From Rheinheimera nanhaiensis E407-8 (GTDB lineage: Bacteria; Pseudomonadota; Gammaproteobacteria; Enterobacterales; Alteromonadaceae), in assembly GCF_000296695.1 (NCBI RefSeq), contig NZ_BAFK01000014.1, forward strand, positions 1 to 64,000: 64,000 nt of DNA, in the 5' to 3' direction. Positions 61,636 to 64,000 of this stretch are shown here, in pieces. The stretch's first letter is position 1. Every line of letters starts with the position of its first letter. The notes under the pieces were generated by a model, which was given only the letters and a program-made list of their open reading frames with translations, was not told the origin of the DNA and did not search any database. Both the position numbers and the translations under genes were made by a program.

Positions 61636-61659
61636 GTGTGGTTATTTAATAAATAGTTG

Positions 61660-61688
61660 TTGAAGGTGGTTTGGTGGTTAAATAGAAT
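61660..61688 (+). promoter_or_regulatory. Possible promoter for the lipoprotein genes
   Basis: TTGAAG (61660-61665) and TAGAAT (61683-61688) are 17 bases apart, 4/6 and 5/6 matches to the sigma-70 consensus. It lies between the giant gene stop and the first isomerase gene. No terminator hairpin is visible in the 100-base gap, so read-through from the giant gene is also possible. Confidence 0.4.
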
Positions 61689-61735
61689 GAGCAGTTTGAA
61701 AAAGCCATGTTGTATGATGCTGAGGTAAGTATTTA

Positions 61736-62563
61736 ATGAAAGCGGTAATATTCACAGTAGCAGCACTGGTGCTGATCCAGATCAGTGGCTGCAGTAAAAA
61801 ACCAGAACACTTCGCCACGGTAGGTGAGCAAAATGTTACTGTCGATGAAGTTAATGCCTATCTGACATATAAACGTATTGATAACGCCAATACAGAACTG
61901 ACGGCCAAAGCAGCGCAGCATTATTTAAATAATCTGGCGTTAATTCAGGCAATAGAGCAACAAGATAGTGTTGATATGCTGAGAATTAATGCGGAATTAA
62001 CCGAACTGAAAAAAGATTTGTTGCTTAACACTTATTTGCAACAGTATCTGGAGCAAGCCGTTACTGAAACGGCGATGCGAAATTACTATGCCGACAATCA
62101 GCAAAACTATCAGCAACGTAGTGCTAAGGTAGCCCATATTCTGTTCCGGGTAACACCTGAGATGACCGAAGCTGAACGCCAGGCAAAGTATAGTAAAGCG
62201 CTGGAAGCTTACAGCAAGGCCCGTACTGGTGATAACTTTGCCGAGTTAGCCAAGGCCTATTCAGAGGACAGTATTTCTGCCGGTAAAGGCGGACAGCTGG
62301 GCTGGCTGCAGCACGGGGCTGTATCACCGCTGTTTTCTGCCCAGGTGTTTGAGAAATTGACCGCCGGTGAAATATCAGAGCCGGTATTAACCGAATTTGG
62401 TTATCACCTGATAAAACTGGAGCAAGAACCTAATACGGTAAAGCAATCTTTTGAAGCGGTTAGTGGTGATATACGCCGTATTTTACGCGCAATGGCAAAA
62501 GATGCTGAACTGGAGCGGCTGCGCCAGAGCGTAACCATTAAACAGCACGACACACCGCTATGA
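61736..62563 (+). CDS. Parvulin-type peptidyl-prolyl cis-trans isomerase lipoprotein
   Basis: A 275-residue lipoprotein: MKAVIFTVAALVLIQISGC with lipidated C19 and Ser at +2, consistent with the outer membrane. A SurA-like helical N-terminal region precedes a parvulin rotamase domain (about 128-232) with the hallmark blocks KVAHILFRV, FAELAKAYSEDSISAGKGGQLGW and FGYHLIKLEQE. It should speed up folding of proline-containing proteins in the periplasm. A GAGGTAAG ribosome site precedes the ATG. It resembles EpsD/PpiC-type isomerases of envelope and exopolysaccharide loci. Its position directly after a giant exported protein suggests that protein as client; this is inference. Confidence 0.92.
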   Translation: MKAVIFTVAALVLIQISGCSKKPEHFATVGEQNVTVDEVNAYLTYKRIDNANTELTAKAAQHYLNNLALIQAIEQQDSVDMLRINAELTELKKDLLLNTYLQQYLEQAVTETAMRNYYADNQQNYQQRSAKVAHILFRVTPEMTEAERQAKYSKALEAYSKARTGDNFAELAKAYSEDSISAGKGGQLGWLQHGAVSPLFSAQVFEKLTAGEISEPVLTEFGYHLIKLEQEPNTVKQSFEAVSGDIRRILRAMAKDAELERLRQSVTIKQHDTPL

Positions 62564-63414
62564 AAAGCCGCAGTGTTGTACTGTTCGTGGCGTTATGTAT
62601 AAGCGCTTGCAGTGATAAACCCGCACCGCAACCCAACGTCGATTCTGATCCGGTTCTGGCCAGGGTCGGCAATGAGACAATTAGCCGGTTGGAGCTTGAT
62701 GTCGCGATTGATAGCAGCATAGGTCCTTATGCTGCTTTACATCTGGGGCCGGAGGGCGAGCATAAGGTGTTGCAGAGTCTGGTAATGCGCAAACTGATGA
62801 GCCAGCATCAGTTTGCCCTGCTGGACGAGGACGCTCGTACAGCACTGGAACTGCAGGTCAACGCCTACCGTGAAGAACTGCTGACCAAGCAGTTTGTCCG
62901 TGAGCAATTGATACCCGAGCCAGTAACAGAGGCCATGGTAACGGATTATTACCAGCGCTACCCTGAGGAATTTGGCGCCGCAGAATATGCCAGTTACCAA
63001 CTGCTACGCGCCGACACGGGATTAAACCCTGAGCAGCGTCAGCGCGTGCTGTGGTATCTGGAACAACTGACTGCCGCAGCTGACTGGACAATATTGGCAG
63101 AACAGGCGCGGCAAGAAGGTTTAGCAGTATATCTGGTCGCAGGTACCAGCTCAGAGCAGGGTTTAATAGCGGAATATCAGAGCTTAATTGCGCCGCTTGC
63201 TGCCGGCCAGGTCTCGGCAACTGCCGAGTTGAACAACCGTCTTGTTAAAGTGAAAGTGCTTGAGCGCAATCGTATCGCAGCTAAACCATTGGCTGATGTA
63301 AGTGACGAAATCAGAAAAAAACTGGCACCTATGCAGTTAAAGCGTGCCATAGAACAGGCAACGGATAACCTTAAGGCTAACACGGATGTTGAAATCTACC
63401 CCACTTCCAACTAG
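62560..63414 (+). CDS. SurA/PpiC-like lipoprotein with degenerate rotamase region
   Basis: A 284-residue lipoprotein: MKSRSVVLFVALCISAC, lipidated C17, Ser at +2. The segment VLARVGNETISRLELDVAI and the following helices match the N-terminal chaperone part of SurA/PpiC proteins. Where a parvulin domain should be (about 145-245) the hallmarks H-I-L, S-E-D-x-S-A-x-x-G-G and F-G-Y-H are missing, so isomerase activity is doubtful and a chaperone role is more likely. The ATG overlaps the preceding stop (ATGA, 62560-62563), so translation is coupled. The pair looks like a diverged duplication. Confidence 0.8.
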   Translation: MKSRSVVLFVALCISACSDKPAPQPNVDSDPVLARVGNETISRLELDVAIDSSIGPYAALHLGPEGEHKVLQSLVMRKLMSQHQFALLDEDARTALELQVNAYREELLTKQFVREQLIPEPVTEAMVTDYYQRYPEEFGAAEYASYQLLRADTGLNPEQRQRVLWYLEQLTAAADWTILAEQARQEGLAVYLVAGTSSEQGLIAEYQSLIAPLAAGQVSATAELNNRLVKVKVLERNRIAAKPLADVSDEIRKKLAPMQLKRAIEQATDNLKANTDVEIYPTSN

Positions 63415-64000
63415 TTGTATCGTTGGCAGGTTTCGCACCTGGCTGTTGTTGGCGCTATTGCTTGGTCTGGCTGCCTGCTCTGATGATGCCAGGCCACCTG
63501 AACACGTTAACGCAGTACGTTACGCGTTATACACTGACACTACTGAGCTGGCTGCACTGACGGAGCCTGACTATCAGGGGTTAGCCCCCTATATGACCGC
63601 GCAATTAGCAGGTGCCCATGCGGTTAAAGCCGTAAGTTACGAAGGCTATTTTTTTAGTAAGCGGCCGCAGCTGGTTAAGATTGAATGGCGGGCGCCGGGC
63701 GACAGTGTGCTAACGCTGAATGGCCGCAAGCTGGAAAACGGCGAGTATTTTATGCTGAATAAAGGCCAGCAGCGTCTGCATTTGCGACATACATCGTCAA
63801 TGCAGATAAGTCCGGTCGTCGAGCTGGTTTATGCCAAAACTGGCAAAAAACAATTGTTAAGTCAGGGCGGGCTATACCTGCCACTTTCTGAGCTAACGGC
63901 GACAAGCGCTGTACTCCCGGCGGATACGACCCAGGGTTGGTCTTATCAGTATTTCGAGCAGCAAGCACTTGAGTTTTCTCAATTATCAACATTGGCGCCT
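63386..64000 (+). CDS. Third lipoprotein of the locus, unknown function, 3' end outside window
   Basis: The frame is open from ATG 63386 to the last base, 205 codons, so it is truncated by the window. It begins MLKSTPLPTSCIVGRF and has a lipoprotein signal RTWLLLALLLGLAAC, with lipidated C31 and Ser at +2, again outer membrane type. It overlaps the end of the preceding gene by 29 bases in another frame. The mature part (ALYTDTTELAALTEPDY, YEGYFFSKRPQLVKIEW, LTLNGRKLENGEYFML) looks beta-rich and matches no family I recognise. It may start further downstream, but the lipobox supports this frame. It likely belongs to the giant-protein locus and may itself be much longer. Confidence 0.75.
   Translation, partial: MLKSTPLPTSCIVGRFRTWLLLALLLGLAACSDDARPPEHVNAVRYALYTDTTELAALTEPDYQGLAPYMTAQLAGAHAVKAVSYEGYFFSKRPQLVKIEWRAPGDSVLTLNGRKLENGEYFMLNKGQQRLHLRHTSSMQISPVVELVYAKTGKKQLLSQGGLYLPLSELTATSAVLPADTTQGWSYQYFEQQALEFSQLSTLAP

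Noticed and set aside
24190-61635. RTX or LapA-type adhesin, or cell-wall-anchored protein
   Set aside because: No GGxGxDxxx nonapeptides, no LapG-type site, no LPXTG and no type I transporter genes seen in the window; it has a Sec signal instead.
24190-61635. CRISPR-like or near-identical DNA repeats in the giant gene
   Set aside because: The repeats are in protein pattern only; by eye I found no regularly spaced identical DNA units.
61636-61735. Terminator after the giant gene
   Set aside because: Only an AT-rich TATTTAATAAATA self-complementary patch is present, with no GC stem and no T-tract.

Overview
The window looks like chromosomal DNA of a gammaproteobacterium of the Alteromonadales type. 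A Rheinheimera- or Alishewanella-like organism is my best guess, but that is inference. The basis is the divergent plsB/lexA pair with Escherichia-like tandem SOS boxes, the nfuA/comF(gntX)/bioH neighbourhood, a complete caa3-type cytochrome oxidase locus, and tex. I saw no tRNA, rRNA, CRISPR array, insertion sequence or phage gene.

Layout. 0-5 kb: the end of a coiled-coil protein, a small unknown gene, an EVE-domain protein, a small lipoprotein, the thioesterase tesB and the glycerolipid acyltransferase plsB. 5-5.8 kb: lexA with its own promoter, two operators and a terminator. 6.0-14.2 kb: cytochrome c oxidase subunits II, I and III with the assembly genes ctaG, SURF1, a small SCO-like anchored protein, ctaA (heme a synthase), ctaB (heme o synthase) and SCO1; a DUF2909 gene lies in the middle on the opposite strand. 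14.2-20.1 kb: a secreted polysaccharide deacetylase, nfuA, a large M14 metallopeptidase, comF and bioH. 20.1-23.8 kb: two small genes (one with a flagellar-rod-like C-terminal helix, one SprA-related HExxH protein) and tex.

24.2-64 kb: one uninterrupted gene of 37.4 kb encodes a Sec-exported protein of 12,481 residues. Its order is: signal peptide; about 20 Ig-like repeats; seven tandem copies of a super-module (beta-propeller, SbsA-type Ig domain, two IPT/TIG domains); more Ig and propeller units; a thrombospondin-type-3 calcium-binding segment; a three-fold block of beta-helix, glycine-rich loop and a short Trp/Gly module; and a C-terminal pre-peptidase (PPC) domain. It is followed by three tightly packed lipoprotein genes: a parvulin prolyl isomerase, a SurA-like relative without a recognisable parvulin signature, and a third of unknown function that runs off the window.

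How it fits together. The first half is housekeeping: lipid synthesis, SOS control, and oxidase structure plus heme/copper maturation encoded next to each other. The last 40 kb looks like one envelope or secretion locus: a giant surface or extracellular beta-structural protein with its own outer-membrane-anchored folding helpers. A Sec signal plus a PPC domain, with no RTX repeats and no type I transporter seen, suggests export to the periplasm and possibly type II secretion. This last locus is the best candidate in the window for an undescribed system.
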